Shown piece by piece: positions 62,433 to 64,000 of a stretch of DNA of 64,000 nucleotides. Under the pieces are notes generated by a model. The model did no database searches. It was not told the origin of the DNA and was given only the letters and a program-made list of their open reading frames with translations. Origin of the DNA: Mycolicibacter sp. MU0102 (GTDB lineage: Bacteria; Actinomycetota; Actinomycetes; Mycobacteriales; Mycobacteriaceae); contig NZ_OY726398.1 of assembly GCF_963378105.1 (NCBI RefSeq), forward strand, positions 3,720,001 through 3,784,000, written 5' to 3'. Position 1 is the stretch's first letter. Each line of letters begins with the position of its first letter. The translations under genes and the position numbers were made by a program.

Positions 62433-63896
62433 TCAGGCCCCGGTCTCGAGGGCCTTTGCCTCCAGCTGCACTTTGTCCACCTTGCCCGTGGCGTTCAACG
62501 GCAGCGCGTCGACGAAACACACCGAGCGCGGCACCTTGAAACCTGCCATTCGGTCGCGGCTCCAAGCGATCAGGTCGGTCTCGGAGAGCGGCGCATCCCC
62601 GGCACTTTTCACCACAAACGCCTTGCCGACCTGACCCATTCGCGCATCGGGCACGCCGATCACCGCAACCTGCGAGATCCCCGGATGCTCCAGCAGGAAG
62701 CCCTCGATCTCGGCGGGGTAGGCGTTGAAGCCGCCGACGATGAACATGTCCTTCTTGCGACCAACGATGCGTAATCGGCCGGCGGCATCCAGCGTGCCGA
62801 CGTCCCCGGTGTGCAACCAGCCTTGCGCGTCGATGGCCTCGGCGGTCGCCGCCGGGTCGTCGAGGTAGCCGACCATCACGTTGTAGCCGCGCACCAGGAC
62901 TTCGCCGTCAGCGGCAATGCTCACCTCGATGCCTTCGCAGGCCTGCCCCGCCGTGGTCGCGATGTCCTCGAACGAGTCGCCGCGCCTAGAGGCGGTTACG
63001 GTACCGGCTTCGGTGAGCCCGTAACCGGTCATGATGGATCGGAACGGCAACTCGTTGCGAATACGCCGGATCAGGTCCACCGGGATGTCCGCGGCTCCGG
63101 TGACCGCGGCACGCAGCGACGACAAGTCGTGCGTACCGCGCGCATCCAGCAGTGACTGATACAGCGTCGGGGGGCCGGGAAGCATGGTGATGCGTTCGGC
63201 TTCAATGAGTTCCAGGACGGTGTCGACCTCGAAGACCCGCACCGGAACCATGGTGGCACCGCGGATGCATGCGGCGATGCAGCCCGCCTTGTAGCCGAAC
63301 GTGTGGAAGTAGGGGTTGACCATCAGGTACCGGTCGCCCTCGCGCAGGTCGGCCAGATCGCACCACTCGGTATAGAGCCGCAGGTTCTGTTGATGGGTCA
63401 TCATCACGCCTTTGGGCCGGCCCGTCGTGCCCGAGGTGAAGATGATGTCGGCGATGTCGCCCCCGTCGACGCTGCGGTGCACCGGCGAACCCGTGCTCAG
63501 GAAGTCCGATTTCAGATCGATCACCGGCACACCGGGCGGGGCGCTGAAATCCAGTCCGAGAAAGCCCTTCTCCACCAGGACGAGCTTGGCGCCGCTACGG
63601 CGGATGATGTCCTCGGCTTCGCTCGGTTTGAACCGGGTGTTGACCGGAACCAAGACGCCGCCGGCGGTCAGCAGCCCGAAAGCGGCGATAATCCAATCCG
63701 CCGAGTTCGGTGCCCAGATCGCTACCCGATCGCCATTGGCGACACCGGCCGCGGCGAATGCTCCTGCCGCGCAACGGACCCGGTCGGCCAGCTTAGCGAA
63801 GCTAAGCCGTACCGGGCCGTCGGCGATCGCCTCGGCATCCCCGAAGCGATCGCCGGCGCTCAGGACCATCTCGGGAATGGTCTGCCAGCGTGGCAC
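62433..63896 (-). CDS. Acyl-CoA synthetase, FadD3-like
   Basis: A 487-residue ANL ligase. P-loop FTSGTTGRPKGVMMTHQQN, NPYFHTFGYKAGCIAACIRGATMVP, LPGPPTLYQSLLD, GYGLTEAGTV, hinge GRKKDMFIVGGFNAYPAEIE and catalytic Lys in NATGKVDKVQL. Many of these blocks match M. tuberculosis FadD3, which activates the HIP propionate of steroid rings C/D. Orthology is not certain without an alignment. GTG at 63896, 2 bp after the amidohydrolase stop. Confidence 0.88.
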   Translation of the reverse strand: MPRWQTIPEMVLSAGDRFGDAEAIADGPVRLSFAKLADRVRCAAGAFAAAGVANGDRVAIWAPNSADWIIAAFGLLTAGGVLVPVNTRFKPSEAEDIIRRSGAKLVLVEKGFLGLDFSAPPGVPVIDLKSDFLSTGSPVHRSVDGGDIADIIFTSGTTGRPKGVMMTHQQNLRLYTEWCDLADLREGDRYLMVNPYFHTFGYKAGCIAACIRGATMVPVRVFEVDTVLELIEAERITMLPGPPTLYQSLLDARGTHDLSSLRAAVTGAADIPVDLIRRIRNELPFRSIMTGYGLTEAGTVTASRRGDSFEDIATTAGQACEGIEVSIAADGEVLVRGYNVMVGYLDDPAATAEAIDAQGWLHTGDVGTLDAAGRLRIVGRKKDMFIVGGFNAYPAEIEGFLLEHPGISQVAVIGVPDARMGQVGKAFVVKSAGDAPLSETDLIAWSRDRMAGFKVPRSVCFVDALPLNATGKVDKVQLEAKALETGA

Positions 63897-63898
63897 CG

Positions 63899-64000
63899 CT
63901 AAACGGTGACGAGCCGACCGAGGTTGCCGCCCATGATCTTGGCCTGGTCCTCGATGGGCAGGTGCGACAGCGCGGTGATGTAGTGGGTCGGCTCGGCCAG
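63899..64000 (-). CDS. Amidohydrolase C-terminus (partial, cut by right edge)
   Basis: The last 33 codons of a minus-strand gene: EPTHYITALSHLPIEDQAKI followed by MGGNLGRLVTV and TAG. The phrase LPIEDQAKIMGGNLGRL is the usual final helix of amidohydrolase-2 proteins. It overlaps no other gene and sits 2 bp from the FadD3-like start, so it belongs to the same transcript. Confidence 0.65.
   Translation of the reverse strand: MAEPTHYITALSHLPIEDQAKIMGGNLGRLVTV

Overview
The window is high-GC actinobacterial DNA, almost certainly from a member of the Mycobacteriaceae. Supporting signs are a complete-looking mycofactocin locus (mftR-mftA-mftB-mftC and the start of mftD), an F420-type luciferase-family oxidoreductase, frequent GTG starts with ATGA/GTGA overlaps, and a very dense set of fadD, fadE, crotonase, thiolase/DUF35 and P450 genes. 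No rRNA, tRNA, insertion sequence, phage gene or CRISPR array was seen.

Layout. (1) 1-3139: mycofactocin biosynthesis (mftD cut by the left edge) with its divergent TetR regulator. (2) 3150-5424: F420-type oxidoreductase, a decayed SnoaL-like remnant and an alpha/beta hydrolase. (3) 5428-40586: a catabolic region holding a Baeyer-Villiger-type monooxygenase, a KshA-like Rieske oxygenase, a Cys-less isochorismatase homologue, two FadD19-like ligases, two aldehyde dehydrogenases, a 3-hydroxyisobutyrate-dehydrogenase-like enzyme, a 3alpha-HSD-like SDR, two P450s, a CaiB-type CoA transferase, two thiolase/DUF35 pairs (one Ltp2-like), a fused FadE34-like dehydrogenase, a two-subunit acyl-CoA dehydrogenase, four amidohydrolase-2 proteins, crotonases and SDRs. 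Regulators here are an IclR gene broken by an in-frame stop, an AraC protein and a TetR protein (39837-40586). (4) 40587-44875: thiolase, a second TetR, a DUF2236-GXWXG fusion and a SnoaL-like protein. (5) 44908-55829: crotonases, a hotdog protein, four acyl-CoA ligases and a mycofactocin-type SDR. (6) 55852-64000: a TetR-controlled operon encoding two near-identical multi-pass membrane proteins, two tiny single-span membrane peptides, a NorQ/CbbQ-like AAA+ ATPase, a NorD/CbbO-like VWA protein, a 135-residue membrane protein and a P450, followed by a Bfd-type ferredoxin, a FadD3-like ligase and an amidohydrolase C-terminus.

How the parts fit. Regions 3-5 look like a pathway that oxygenates a polycyclic or branched alicyclic substrate (steroid- or terpenoid-like), activates acids to CoA thioesters, and shortens side chains or opens rings by beta-oxidation-like, aldolytic and hydrolytic steps. 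The substrate is inferred, not shown. A recurring composite motif, TTACnGTAA repeated with a 12-bp period, lies in at least seven intergenic regions between 12.7 and 46.6 kb, including the promoter of the TetR gene at 39837. This suggests one regulator for most of the island. A separate palindrome, TGACTTAAGTCA, brackets the TetR gene of region 6. The mycofactocin-type SDR in region 5 links the redox cofactor made in region 1 to the catabolic genes.

The least explained and most interesting part is the operon at 55852-61467: a MoxR/VWA pair of the type that activates metalloenzymes, enclosed by duplicated membrane proteins with conserved His/Asp/Glu residues, each next to its own micro-membrane peptide.
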